Origin: an uncultured Ruminococcus sp.
GTDB lineage: Bacteria; Bacillota; Clostridia; Oscillospirales; Acutalibacteraceae
Assembly: GCA_900554995.1 (NCBI GenBank)
Contig: USJJ01000006.1
Location: forward strand, 1 to 16,115
Reading direction: 5' to 3'
Length of the DNA stretch: 16,115 nt
Numbering within the stretch: the stretch's first letter is position 1; each line of letters starts with the position of its first letter. Both the position numbers and the translations under genes were made by a program. This document shows, piece by piece, positions 1 through 8,649 of the stretch. The notes below the pieces were generated by a model that saw only the letters and a program-made list of their open reading frames with translations, did not search any database and was not told the DNA's origin.

Positions 1-1226
1 CGGTGCTTGCGGTGTGCCTCGTCTTTACAGGGCTTACATTCAGCAAGAGCATTACGGGAAAGCTGTTCGGCGGTATGGATACAACGGGCGGCGACCCTCT
101 TTCAACCGTTGTGGAATCCGAGTTCAAGTCGGATTATCCCCTCGTTCAGACTCAGCAGGAAAACGTCTTTTACGAAACCTATCCCGACGGCAAAATAAAG
201 TATTTCAAATTTGCCGACGATGAATTTGTCGAGATCACAAATGTCAGAACAAAAAAGATCACCGTTACATGCAGTTACCAAAAAGTTCCGATCACGCTCT
301 ACTACCTTGAGGACACCGACGTCGGAACAATCGGCTACGGTCTTTTCGATTCAAAGCAGGACACCGATGTCAAAACATTCTCCTACATTTTCGCAAGAAT
401 TATGGACTGCCCCGCCTCTTACAGAGATTCGGCAAGAACCAATTATATACTTCTTCTTGATATGGACGCCGAGGATTCCTATAAGGTGAACAAGACCTAT
501 TCCGATATCTATTCCTTTGATATGTCGTCGGGAACAGCGTCGCTCATCGTCTCCTCTAGGGATCGTACCGTCCAGGAGGACGCAACCCAGAATGAAACCT
601 GGACAATTTTCACGGACGAATCCGTTAACAATATGAGCAAATACGACTGGTTCGCCTCAACAAGATACCACGACACCAACGCCGAAAAAATTCTCTATGA
701 CTTTATGTCGGTTGAAAGCTCGAGAAGCGTCAGAAAGGCGTCGTCGACAGAGTTCACCAATTCGCCGAGCTACAACATATGGGAAAAAGACGGCAGTGTT
801 TACTGCTTTGCCGATTCCGACGACGGCTTCAATCTCGTCAAGAACGGTAAGAAGGACTCGCCTCTCAAAAAGTTCAGCGGCAGCTTCAGCGACTATGCAG
901 TCGGCAGTCATTTTATTCTCGATCCGTCGGCAATGGAATTCACCGACATTTACACCGGTGAAACCGTATCGGTCAAAAAAGCACGTCTCAACTCGCTTTC
1001 CGGCTTCATCGCATCGCCGAACGGCAAAAACTTTATTGTTTTCTGCGGCGGTGACAAGAAGGCGATGGTAATCTACAAAACAGAGGATAATAAAGCGAAC
1101 ATAATTTCCGACAGCGGAATATTTGATGACGGAATCTGCAACTACTGCTTTATCAGCAACAGCACGGTTCTCGTCTCCGACTTTGCCGAGGACGGTACGG
1201 CAATCAACCGTATCGTAAAAATATAA
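1..1226 (+). CDS. Unrecognised membrane-anchored or secreted protein, 5' end outside window
   Basis: The frame is open from the left edge to a TAA at 1224-1226, about 407 residues. The first in-window start-like codon is a GTG at position 3, but there is no ribosome binding site in view, so the true start is probably upstream. The visible part opens with a hydrophobic stretch (about residues 1-13) that looks like the end of a signal peptide or an N-terminal membrane anchor. A long polar, Asp/Ser/Tyr-rich region follows. The C-terminal half has repeated short hydrophobic strands separated by Gly/Asp turns (for example residues 260-400), compatible with a beta-rich, perhaps propeller-like, extracytoplasmic domain. 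I recognise no catalytic motif and no family. It ends 15 bases before the dCMP deaminase gene, so the two are probably co-transcribed. Confidence 0.75.
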   Translation, partial: VLAVCLVFTGLTFSKSITGKLFGGMDTTGGDPLSTVVESEFKSDYPLVQTQQENVFYETYPDGKIKYFKFADDEFVEITNVRTKKITVTCSYQKVPITLYYLEDTDVGTIGYGLFDSKQDTDVKTFSYIFARIMDCPASYRDSARTNYILLLDMDAEDSYKVNKTYSDIYSFDMSSGTASLIVSSRDRTVQEDATQNETWTIFTDESVNNMSKYDWFASTRYHDTNAEKILYDFMSVESSRSVRKASSTEFTNSPSYNIWEKDGSVYCFADSDDGFNLVKNGKKDSPLKKFSGSFSDYAVGSHFILDPSAMEFTDIYTGETVSVKKARLNSLSGFIASPNGKNFIVFCGGDKKAMVIYKTEDNKANIISDSGIFDDGICNYCFISNSTVLVSDFAEDGTAINRIVKI

Positions 1227-1241
1227 AACGGAGGGAATAGA

Positions 1242-1742
1242 ATGTCAAAAAGAGAGGATTACATTTCGTGGGACGAATACTTTATGGGAGTGGCTCTGCT
1301 CGCCGCAAAGAGAAGTAAGGATCCCAATACGCAGGTAGGCGCCTGTATAGTTAATGAAAATAAAAAAATTATGTCAGTCGGTTACAACGGATTTCCGCTC
1401 GGCTGCAGTGACGACGCTTTCCCATGGGACAGGTCCGCAGACAGCGACTATGACACAAAATATCCTTACGTCTGCCATGCCGAGCTTAACGCAATACTCA
1501 ACAACGCCGGCGCTCCGCTGAACGGATGCAGCGTTTATGTTGCTCTTTTCCCCTGCAACGAGTGTGCCAAGGCAATAATCCAGTGCGGGATCAAAAAGGT
1601 TTTCTACCTTTCCGACAAGTATAACGGAACATGCGGCAACCTTGCCTCCAAGCGTATGTTTGATGCCGCAGGAGTGGAATATAAACAGCTAACATTGCCG
1701 CACAAAGAAATTACAATCAACTTTGACGAAAGTCTTGTATAA
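1242..1742 (+). CDS. dCMP deaminase (cytidine/deoxycytidylate deaminase family, zinc-dependent)
   Basis: Predicted to deaminate dCMP to dUMP in the cytosol, feeding thymidylate synthesis. The 166-residue protein has the full zinc deaminase signature: H79-A80-E81, where His binds zinc and Glu acts as proton shuttle, and P104-C105-x-x-C108, which supplies the other two zinc ligands. The N-terminal start of the fold (YFMGVALLAAKRS, then DPNTQVGACIV) and the GYNGFP segment before the HAE motif are typical of dCMP deaminases rather than of tRNA adenosine deaminase TadA. Length is normal for the family. The start is well supported: a GGAGG at 1230-1234 lies 7 bases before the ATG. The gene follows the upstream frame by 15 bases and has no visible terminator after it; a new promoter for secA begins just downstream. 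Confidence 0.92.
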   Translation: MSKREDYISWDEYFMGVALLAAKRSKDPNTQVGACIVNENKKIMSVGYNGFPLGCSDDAFPWDRSADSDYDTKYPYVCHAELNAILNNAGAPLNGCSVYVALFPCNECAKAIIQCGIKKVFYLSDKYNGTCGNLASKRMFDAAGVEYKQLTLPHKEITINFDESLV

Positions 1743-1751
1743 TTTACTTTT

Positions 1752-1780
1752 TTGTGATATATTTAATAGGTTAATATAAT
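1752..1780 (+). promoter_or_regulatory. Sigma-A type promoter for secA
   Basis: A -35 box TTGTGA (1752-1757) and a perfect -10 box TATAAT (1775-1780) are separated by exactly 17 bases in the gap after the dCMP deaminase stop. Transcription would start near 1786-1788, leaving a leader of roughly 80 bases before the secA ATG at 1866. This placement also shows that the upstream in-frame ATG at 1779 is not a real start, because it overlaps the -10 box. Confidence 0.75.
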
Positions 1781-1783
1781 GCT

Positions 1784-1827
1784 CTTCACGAAAAGTTTGG
1801 AAATATTGTACCTCTTTTTCTGTGAAG
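1784..1827 (+). promoter_or_regulatory. Hairpin in the secA 5' leader
   Basis: CTTCAC at 1784-1789 pairs with GTGAAG at 1822-1827, and AAAAG at 1791-1795 pairs with CTTTT at 1814-1818. The two helices are separated by a small internal loop (G1790 opposite 1819-1821), and an 18-base loop closes the stem. It sits at the very 5' end of the predicted transcript, so it could protect the mRNA from decay or regulate secA. No long T-run directly follows, so it does not look like a terminator. The pairing is read directly; the function is inference. Confidence 0.4.
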
Positions 1828-1865
1828 AAAATAATATAAATTCAATTTCTGAAAGGAATGAAAAT

Positions 1866-4607
1866 ATGGGTCTTCTCAAAAAAATCTTCGGAGATTATTC
1901 CGCTAAGGAAGTCAAGCGGGTAGTCCCGATAAAAAATAAGGTTCTTGCCCTTGAAGAGGAGTATGCAAAGCTCACGGACAAAGAGCTTCAGGCAAAGACT
2001 CCCGAATTCAAGGAGAGACTTGCAAACGGCGAAACGCTCGACGATATTCTTCCCGAGGCTTTTGCCGCATGCCGTGAGGCATCGTGGCGTGTGCTCGGCA
2101 TGAAGCATTTCCCGGTTCAGATCATCGGCGGTATTGTTCTTCATCAGGGACGTATTGCCGAAATGAAAACAGGTGAAGGTAAAACTCTTGTTGCTACCCT
2201 CCCCGCTTACCTCAACGCTCTTTCGGGTGACGGAGTTCACATTGTTACGGTCAATGATTACCTTGCACGCCGTGACTCCGAGTGGATGGGCAAGCTCTAC
2301 AAGTTCATGGGTCTCAAGGTGGGCCTTATCGTTCACGGACTTGACAATGATGAGCGTAAGGCAGCTTACGCCGCTGATATAACCTACGGAACGAACAACG
2401 AGATGGGATTTGACTATCTTCGTGACAATATGGTTCCGTACAAGGAGAACAAGGTTCAGAGAGGTCATAACTTTGCAATCGTCGATGAGGTTGACTCAAT
2501 CCTCATTGATGAGGCTCGTACTCCGCTTATTATTTCCGGTCGCGGCGACCAGTCAACAGAGCTTTACACCCTTGCAAACAACTTTGTTCACACTCTTACA
2601 AAAGCAGTTGTTAAGGAGATCGACTCCAAGCAGAACGCCGAGGACGTTGCCGACGGCGACTACATTGTTGACGAAAAGGCAAGAACAGCCTCTCTTACCA
2701 AGAGCGGTATTGCTAAGGCTGAGGCCTATTTCAATGTTGACAACCTCATGGACGCCGAGAACATGACTCTCCTCCATCATATCAATCAGGCCATCAAGGC
2801 TGTGGGCGTTATGCGCCGTGACATTGACTACGTTGTTAAGGACAATCAGGTTCTTATCGTTGATGAATTCACAGGCCGTATCATGCTCGGCAGACGATAC
2901 AACGAGGGTCTCCATCAGGCTATCGAGGCTAAAGAAGGCGTTAAGGTTGAGCACGAGAGTAAAACTCTTGCGACCATCACCTTCCAGAACTATTTCCGTC
3001 TTTACAAGAAGCTTTCCGGTATGACCGGTACAGCTATGACGGAGAGCCAGGAATTCCAGGAGATCTACTCGCTCGACGTTGTTGAAATTCCGACTAACAA
3101 GCCGATGATCCGTATTGACAATCACGACCTTGTTTACAAGACCGAGGCTGCCAAGTACAATGCGCTCATCAATCAGGTCATGGAGTGCCATGAAAAAGGT
3201 CAGCCCGTGCTCGTCGGTACTGTTTCAATTGAAAAATCCGAGGTTCTTTCCAAGCTTCTCAAATCAAGGGGAATTAAGCATGAAGTTCTCAACGCTAAAT
3301 TTCACGAAAAGGAAGCCGAGATTGTCGCTCAGGCCGGTAAGTTCGGCGCCGTTACAATTGCCACCAACATGGCAGGCCGTGGTACCGATATCATGCTCGG
3401 CGGTAACTCAGAGTTCCTCGCAAAAGCCGCTATGCGTCGCAAGGGCTATTCCGAGGAAATGATCGTTGAGGCAACAGGCTTTGCCGAGACAGACGACGAG
3501 GAAATCATCGCCGCAAGAAAAGAATATGCAGAGCTTGAAAGCTCATTTAAAGAATCTATTAAAGAGGAAGCCGAAAAGGTTCGTGAAGCAGGCGGACTTT
3601 ACATCATCGGCACAGAGCGTCACGATTCACGCCGTATCGACAACCAGTTGAGAGGCCGTTCGGGTCGTCAGGGCGATCCCGGTGAAAGCCGCTTCTATCT
3701 CTCGCTTGAGGATGACCTTATGCGTCTCTTCGGCGGTGAGAGACTTCAGAGCGTTATGAACACCCTCGGTGCAGATGAGAATATGCCGATCGACTCCAAG
3801 ATGGTTTCACGTTCAATCGAATCCGCTCAGAAGAAGAAGGAATCTCAGAACTTTGCAATCCGTAAGAACGTTCTCCAGTATGACGATGTTATGAACCGTC
3901 AGAGAGAGCTTATCTACGAGCAGCGTAACCGTGTTCTCGACGGTGAGGATCTCAAGGCTTCGATTCTCAAGATGCTTGACGAATCCGTGACCGAATCAAT
4001 CGACTTCTACTGTGCATCGGCTCTCCCGAAGCATGAATGGAACATCGCAGGCCTTAAGGAAAAGTACCTCGGCTGGATTACAGAGCCGGACGACTTTGAG
4101 AATATCGACGCATTTGACCGTGACGAAGCAAGAGAAATGCTCATTAACAGAGGCCACGAGCGCTATGAAGCCCGTGAAAAGGAGTTCACTCCCGAAATTA
4201 TGAGAAGCCTTGAGCACATGATTCTTCTCAGAAACGTTGACACCTTCTGGATGGATCACATTGACGCAATGGAAGAGCTCAAGAGAGGAATCAATCTCCG
4301 TGCTTACGGTAATCAGGACCCCGTTGTTGCATACAGAATGGAAAGCTACGATATGTTTGATGAGATGAGCAACTCAATTCGTGAGAACACCGTCCGTCAA
4401 ATGCTCACCGTCCGTATCAGAAGTGAGGAGGACACAAAGCGTGAGCAGGCAGCCAAGGTCACAAGCGAGAGCGGTGCTTCCGACGGAAGCGAAAAGGGCA
4501 GAACAGTGCGCAAAAAAGCTACTCCCGGTCCGAACGATCCCTGCCCCTGCGGAAGCGGCAAAAAGTATAAAAAGTGCTGCGGAAATCCCGCAAACCACGG
4601 TAAATAA
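1866..4607 (+). CDS. secA: Protein translocase ATPase SecA
   Basis: ATPase motor that drives unfolded preproteins through the SecYEG channel at the inner face of the membrane. The start is the ATG at 1866, preceded by GAAAGGA (1851-1857) at good distance; an in-frame ATG 87 bases upstream lies in the promoter. The 913-residue product has the family features in order: [11 protein letters not shown]-terminus, Walker A with TGEGKT at 102-107, the DEVD Walker B box at 207-210 followed by the IDEART segment, the helicase motif NMAGRGTDI at 501-509, the RGRSGRQGD arginine-finger motif at 596-604, a helical scaffold region, and a C-terminal zinc-binding tail with C893, C895, C904 and C905. That tail is the SecB/ribosome-binding type. 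Length is at the upper end of normal. It has its own promoter and a terminator directly after the stop. Confidence 0.98.
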   Translation: MGLLKKIFGDYSAKEVKRVVPIKNKVLALEEEYAKLTDKELQAKTPEFKERLANGETLDDILPEAFAACREASWRVLGMKHFPVQIIGGIVLHQGRIAEMKTGEGKTLVATLPAYLNALSGDGVHIVTVNDYLARRDSEWMGKLYKFMGLKVGLIVHGLDNDERKAAYAADITYGTNNEMGFDYLRDNMVPYKENKVQRGHNFAIVDEVDSILIDEARTPLIISGRGDQSTELYTLANNFVHTLTKAVVKEIDSKQNAEDVADGDYIVDEKARTASLTKSGIAKAEAYFNVDNLMDAENMTLLHHINQAIKAVGVMRRDIDYVVKDNQVLIVDEFTGRIMLGRRYNEGLHQAIEAKEGVKVEHESKTLATITFQNYFRLYKKLSGMTGTAMTESQEFQEIYSLDVVEIPTNKPMIRIDNHDLVYKTEAAKYNALINQVMECHEKGQPVLVGTVSIEKSEVLSKLLKSRGIKHEVLNAKFHEKEAEIVAQAGKFGAVTIATNMAGRGTDIMLGGNSEFLAKAAMRRKGYSEEMIVEATGFAETDDEEIIAARKEYAELESSFKESIKEEAEKVREAGGLYIIGTERHDSRRIDNQLRGRSGRQGDPGESRFYLSLEDDLMRLFGGERLQSVMNTLGADENMPIDSKMVSRSIESAQKKKESQNFAIRKNVLQYDDVMNRQRELIYEQRNRVLDGEDLKASILKMLDESVTESIDFYCASALPKHEWNIAGLKEKYLGWITEPDDFENIDAFDRDEAREMLINRGHERYEAREKEFTPEIMRSLEHMILLRNVDTFWMDHIDAMEELKRGINLRAYGNQDPVVAYRMESYDMFDEMSNSIRENTVRQMLTVRIRSEEDTKREQAAKVTSESGASDGSEKGRTVRKKATPGPNDPCPCGSGKKYKKCCGNPANHGK

Positions 4608-4613
4608 ATGTTT

Positions 4614-4639
4614 AAGGGCGGCTCAATAACCGCCCTTTT
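4614..4639 (+). terminator. Intrinsic terminator after secA
   Basis: An 8-bp GC-rich stem, AAGGGCGG (4614-4621) pairing with CCGCCCTT (4630-4637), closes an 8-base loop and runs into a short T-tract. It begins 6 bases after the secA stop. The T-run is short (four), so some read-through into the next gene is possible; I see no convincing promoter for that gene. Confidence 0.75.
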
Positions 4640-4677
4640 ATCAGCAAATAATCTTATTGAATAAAGGACTGTTGACA

Positions 4678-5817
4678 ATGAAATATATGACGAAATATAT
4701 TTCCGCACTTCTTTCTCTCGTTCTCTGCTTTGTTTTTACATACCCTGCCATGATAAAACAGGTTCAGGAACAGAAGCAGATTGACATTCAGGAACAGCTC
4801 GACCGAATCGAACAGCTTGAAAAGGATTACAAGAGCGGGAATTACACTAAGGTTGACGAAAATTCATTCTGTGATTTTGACCTCGATAAAGCCTGCGCCG
4901 ACGGAGTAAAATACAATGAAGTTTCGTTTCTCGGCACTCACAACAGTTATCAGAAAGAATGTGTTCCGGCAAGGCAAAAGCTTTTTATGGATGCCTCGAC
5001 CGTAACGTTCGGTCTCGTCAAAGCCGAAAAGGCTAAATTCTCGGCAGACTATCTGACCGATCAGCTCAATCTCGGAGTCAGAAGCGTTGAGCTTGATGTT
5101 GAAACGGTTGTAAGTGACGGCAAGACAAGCTTCGTTTGCTCCCATGCACCTGTTCTTGACAGTCCAACCCATTGCTATAATTTTGCGCTCGCGCTGAAAG
5201 AAATCAAGCTTTGGTCAGATGCAAACCCTAATCATCTCCCCGTTACAATCATCATTGAACCGAAAAAGGTTTTCATTCCGGATAAAAATATGCGCTATTT
5301 CTCCTGCGCTTATGCCAATGAGCTTGGGGAACAGGCAAAGTTGATTTTCGGCGATACTCTCATAACCCCTGCCGATATGATGGGAAATCATTCATCACTC
5401 AAGGAGATGCGTGAGGCCGACGATTGGATGACACTCAGCGAAACAAGAGGTCATGTTATGCTTCTTCTGCATGATACAACCGTGACAGACAAATACATTG
5501 CGCAAGACACTTCAATTAAATCCCAGGTCATGTTTCCTATGCTTCGCTATGACAGCCGTGATAAGGACTATGCGTCATTTCTGCTCATCAACAAGCCCAA
5601 GGATATTCAAACTCAGGCAGACGAGGTTCTTGAAAAGAATCTTATAATAAGAACGAGATCGGATAATTACGGCTCATATAAGGAAACGGATTCGCAGATT
5701 GCCCTAAACAGCGGCGCACAGATCGTTTCGACGGATTATCCTCCGAAAGCCGATTTATCTAAGGCGGAACGAGTTGTAACGTTCAACGGCGGTTACACCG
5801 TAAGCATTGTAAAATAA
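4678..5817 (+). CDS. Secreted Ca2+-dependent phosphatidylinositol-specific phospholipase C-like phosphodiesterase
   Basis: A PLC-like TIM-barrel phosphodiesterase of the bacterial Ca2+-dependent PI-PLC type, expected to act outside the membrane on phosphoinositides or related glycerophosphodiesters. I chose the ATG at 4678 because AAAGGA (4663-4668) lies 9 bases before it; a TTG at 4657 would precede that site. The 379-residue protein starts with a basic N-terminus and a hydrophobic helix (about residues 8-24, signal peptide or anchor), then a Gln/Glu-rich, coiled-coil-like linker (27-52). The catalytic core begins with FLGTHNSY, with H88 as the likely first catalytic histidine. A GVRSVELDVE strand and SHAP with H156 as the likely second histidine follow, then an acidic residue at E194 in IIEPKK. 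The family is clear from these motifs; the true substrate is not. It ends at a bidirectional terminator facing the minus-strand genes. Confidence 0.82.
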   Translation: MKYMTKYISALLSLVLCFVFTYPAMIKQVQEQKQIDIQEQLDRIEQLEKDYKSGNYTKVDENSFCDFDLDKACADGVKYNEVSFLGTHNSYQKECVPARQKLFMDASTVTFGLVKAEKAKFSADYLTDQLNLGVRSVELDVETVVSDGKTSFVCSHAPVLDSPTHCYNFALALKEIKLWSDANPNHLPVTIIIEPKKVFIPDKNMRYFSCAYANELGEQAKLIFGDTLITPADMMGNHSSLKEMREADDWMTLSETRGHVMLLLHDTTVTDKYIAQDTSIKSQVMFPMLRYDSRDKDYASFLLINKPKDIQTQADEVLEKNLIIRTRSDNYGSYKETDSQIALNSGAQIVSTDYPPKADLSKAERVVTFNGGYTVSIVK

Positions 5818-5831
5818 ATATATCATTTTAA

Positions 5832-5863
5832 AAAGGTTGCACGGTTAAATCCGAGCAACCTTT
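5832..5863. terminator. Bidirectional intrinsic terminator between convergent genes
   Basis: AAAGGTTGC (5832-5840) pairs with GCAACCTTT (5855-5863). An inner CGG/CCG pairing (5842-5844 with 5851-5853) is separated by one A.A mismatch. It lies between the stop of the PI-PLC-like gene (plus strand) and the stop of the Na/Pi cotransporter gene (minus strand). The A-rich left flank gives a T-tract for minus-strand transcripts and the T-rich right flank gives a weaker one for plus-strand transcripts, so it can serve both. Confidence 0.75.
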
Positions 5864-5868
5864 AATTG

Positions 5869-7614
5869 TTATATTGTGCTGTACTTTTTTAAATAATATT
5901 TATATCTTTCTTCAAATTCTTCACTGTTATGTTTGAAATTACCAAGCGTCTCATGGAGATTCAGGGTGTGCTCCGCCGTATCAATAACACAGCCTGCTAT
6001 ATTTGAGCAATGGTCGGAGACACGCTCGAAATTCGTCAGTATATCAGACCAGACGAAGCCCATTTCCATGCTGCACTCGCCGTTTCTCATACGAAGAACG
6101 TGGCTTGTCCTCATATTTTCCTTCATCTCGTCGATGACCTGCTCCAGCGGTTCAACGTCCTCCGCCTTGGCACGGTCGTTGTTAATAAACGCATCGATTG
6201 AAAGGTCAAGTATTTCATTGACCGCCGAGGAAATAATTTCAAAATCCCTTGCTGCTTCCGCTGAAAATGCAAGCTTCTTGTCTCTCATTTCCTCAGCGGA
6301 TTCAAGCAAATTCACGGCATGGTCGGAGATTCTTTCAAAATCGCCGAGCAGCTTCAACAGCATGTTTGCTTCCTCGCTGTCACGATCAGAAAGCCGTTCC
6401 GCACCGATTTTGACAAGGTAGGTCGCAAGCATATCTTCATAGCGGTCACAGCGCTGTTCGTCCGCTCTTATGTTCTCCGCAAGTTCATGAGAGTATGCCT
6501 TGATTGCCGTCACGCTGTTTTTGAGAGCCCGTTCCGCTCTACGAGCCATTTCAATTTCCTTCACGCAGCATTGCTGAATGGCAAGCGTCGGTGTAAAGAG
6601 CAGTCGCTCGTCAAGCTCCGTGCTCTCTTCTTCATCCTTCGAATCCGGAACAAGCTTGCACACAAGCTTTTCCAGAACTCCCGAAAGCGGCAGAAACAGC
6701 GCCGTATTCAACACTTTGAATCCTGTATTTATTATAGCGATTCCGATAAACGTTGCCGGTGAATCTAAAAATGCAGGCTTCAAAAATGCTTTAATAAGCC
6801 AGAATACCGTTACCCAAACAATTGAGCCAATAGCGTTTATCAGCAAATGAACTGTTGCGGCACGCTTTGCCTCTCTCTTTGTTCCGACTCCCGATATCAT
6901 CGCCGTGACACATGTTCCTATACCGTCACCCATTACAATCGGAATTGCCGCACCGATTGAAACCTGTCCGGTGACGGTCAGCGCCTGTAAAATGCCGACC
7001 GAAGCTGAGCTTGACTGAATCAGTGCCGTCAAAAGAGTACCTGCCAGAAGTCCCAAAAGAGGGTTTTTAAACATCACAAAAAGCTGTTGAAACTCGGGAA
7101 CCTCAGAAAGTCCCGACACGGCAGATGACATTGTTTCCATACCGAACATCAGCACCGAAAATCCGAGCAGAATTGCACCGCTGTCCTTTTTCTTCTTGTC
7201 CTTCATGAAAAGGTACATCACAATTCCGACAAGGGCAAGCACCGGTGTAAATGAACTCGGCTTAAGAAGTCTTATCCAAACATTATCACTGCTGATTCCG
7301 CCGAGAGAGAGCACCCAGCCTGTCACAGTTGTGCCGACATTCGCACCCATGATAACATTGATGGCTTGCCTGAGTGTCATAAGCCCCGAATTGACAAAAC
7401 CGACCACCATGACCGTAGTCGCGGACGAGCTCTGAATGACAGCAGTGACGCCGAGACCGGTCAGGAAGCCGGCTATTTTATTTGATGTAAGCTTTTCAAG
7501 CGTGTTTCGCAGGCTGTTACCTGCACGGCGCTCCAGTGCCTGTCCCATAACGTTCATGCCGAACAGGAACAGACACAATCCGCCGATCATGGTTAATGCA
7601 TTAAAAATATCCAT
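5869..7614 (-). CDS. Na/Pi cotransporter family protein with C-terminal PhoU-like domain
   Basis: Membrane transporter predicted to couple phosphate movement to sodium, of the bacterial NptA/YjbB type. With the start at 7614 the protein has 581 residues. The first half carries the two characteristic inverted Na/Pi repeats: QSSSAT at 61-66 with GANVGTT at 90-96, and QSSSAS at 200-205 with GDGIGT at 229-234, set in about eight hydrophobic segments. The second half, from about 350 on, is a charged helical PhoU-like domain. The frame stays open to an ATG at 7656 (595 residues), but family members usually begin a few residues before the LTxIGGLxLFLFGM helix. The 7614 ATG also has GGTGA six bases upstream, so I prefer it. 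Last gene of the minus-strand set, 60 bases after the lipid kinase stop. Its phosphate direction and role are not visible from sequence. Confidence 0.9.
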   Translation of the reverse strand: MDIFNALTMIGGLCLFLFGMNVMGQALERRAGNSLRNTLEKLTSNKIAGFLTGLGVTAVIQSSSATTVMVVGFVNSGLMTLRQAINVIMGANVGTTVTGWVLSLGGISSDNVWIRLLKPSSFTPVLALVGIVMYLFMKDKKKKDSGAILLGFSVLMFGMETMSSAVSGLSEVPEFQQLFVMFKNPLLGLLAGTLLTALIQSSSASVGILQALTVTGQVSIGAAIPIVMGDGIGTCVTAMISGVGTKREAKRAATVHLLINAIGSIVWVTVFWLIKAFLKPAFLDSPATFIGIAIINTGFKVLNTALFLPLSGVLEKLVCKLVPDSKDEEESTELDERLLFTPTLAIQQCCVKEIEMARRAERALKNSVTAIKAYSHELAENIRADEQRCDRYEDMLATYLVKIGAERLSDRDSEEANMLLKLLGDFERISDHAVNLLESAEEMRDKKLAFSAEAARDFEIISSAVNEILDLSIDAFINNDRAKAEDVEPLEQVIDEMKENMRTSHVLRMRNGECSMEMGFVWSDILTNFERVSDHCSNIAGCVIDTAEHTLNLHETLGNFKHNSEEFEERYKYYLKKYSTI

Positions 7615-7674
7615 AGTGTTCACCGAAATAAAAGAGTTGCGTTTTAATAATCGCATTCACTTTATTATTTCCTT

Positions 7675-8631
7675 TTATTTGATTTCCACACCTATTTTAT
7701 CGGAAATTGTTCCGCTTTTTCTGTCTTCAATATAGCTTGAGGTCGTAGGAATAACAAAGCTGTATGCAGACGGGATGATTTCAAACGTGCTGTCCGTGAC
7801 ATGATCACATTCGCCGTCAACATTGACCGAAGCCGCAGTATCACTGTGAACCGTCATCTTTTTTCCTCTGACATATGTAGTCTCCGGCCATTTGTAATGT
7901 CTGCCCTTTTTGTAGTTTCCGACCTGAGTGATAAGCCTCGGGAGCTTCATAGCTTTGACGATTGAAAAATCGAGCAGTCCGTCATCGGGAACAGCATACG
8001 GCGCCGCCTGATACCCTCCTCCGTAGAATCGGCTGTTTCCGCAGAAGGCAAAGACAAAATTATCCGTTATCGGCTCTCCGTCGTCAATTGTAATTGTGAA
8101 GCGGTTAGATGTTTTTGATTTAAGACAATAGAAAAGTGAAGCCGTGTAAGCCGATTCACCAGTAAGCCATGGAAGTTTTTTGAAATCCGCCTGTTTGGAA
8201 CAAACCTCGGCGTCAAAGCCCATAGAACACTGATTGACGGCGATTCTGTCGCCGCACTTAATGGCGTCGATTTTTATTGCCGTTCCGTCAATCTGAGCGC
8301 CTATATCCATAAACTGCTCTTTTGTTCCGAAGATACGGATAAAATCATTGCCCGAACCGAGAGGAACAGCGGCAAACTCAACGTTATTGTAGCCATAAAT
8401 CGCATTGACGATATCATATATCGTTCCGTCACCGCCACAAGCATATATTCTTGTTTTCTCGCCGCTCTCACCTATCTTTTTGCAATAGTCGTGCGTATCC
8501 TGCGATGACTTGCTGACATAGACCTTATAATCCATCTTTCTTTCGGCAGTTGCTTCTTTAATCTTTGGCATAACCGTTTCAAAGGCCTTTCCTTTACCTG
8601 CATTCGGATTGATTAAAAAAAGGTGCTTCAT
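7675..8631 (-). CDS. Diacylglycerol kinase family lipid kinase (YegS/DgkB-like)
   Basis: Cytosolic or membrane-associated kinase that phosphorylates a lipid, most likely diacylglycerol to phosphatidic acid, recycling the diacylglycerol released in lipoteichoic acid or lipid-head-group transfer. The 318-residue protein shows NPNAGKGK at 8-15, the nucleotide-binding GGDGT at 66-70, and GSGNDF at 92-97, in the order and spacing of the DAGK catalytic domain. The C-terminal beta domain, with a VNVDGE segment near the end, is also typical. Length is normal. A GGAGG (8641-8645) lies 9 bases before the ATG and sits in the 18-base gap after the methyltransferase stop. The exact lipid substrate cannot be told from the sequence; homologues act on diacylglycerol, phosphatidylglycerol or undecaprenol-related lipids. 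Confidence 0.92.
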   Translation of the reverse strand: MKHLFLINPNAGKGKAFETVMPKIKEATAERKMDYKVYVSKSSQDTHDYCKKIGESGEKTRIYACGGDGTIYDIVNAIYGYNNVEFAAVPLGSGNDFIRIFGTKEQFMDIGAQIDGTAIKIDAIKCGDRIAVNQCSMGFDAEVCSKQADFKKLPWLTGESAYTASLFYCLKSKTSNRFTITIDDGEPITDNFVFAFCGNSRFYGGGYQAAPYAVPDDGLLDFSIVKAMKLPRLITQVGNYKKGRHYKWPETTYVRGKKMTVHSDTAASVNVDGECDHVTDSTFEIIPSAYSFVIPTTSSYIEDRKSGTISDKIGVEIK

Positions 8632-8649
8632 TACTAAATACCTCCAAAA

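Noticed and set aside
1779..1865. Upstream in-frame ATG that would add 29 residues to SecA
   Set aside because: It overlaps the -10 box of the secA promoter, lacks a ribosome binding site and does not match SecA N-termini.
1842..3191. Two long open frames (208 and 212 codons) on the minus strand within secA
   Set aside because: secA is intact and fully conserved on the plus strand; the antisense frames have no recognisable domain and follow its codon pattern.
4672..4677. TTGACA directly before the PI-PLC-like start codon
   Set aside because: As a -35 box it would place transcription start inside the gene; it is most likely chance.
7601..7660. A 19-codon GTG-started reading frame with AAGGA at good distance, overlapping the start of the Na/Pi cotransporter gene
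   Set aside because: The spacing would suit a leader peptide, but the sequence is too short to show coding character and the AAGGA may only be the remnant site for the longer transporter start at 7656.
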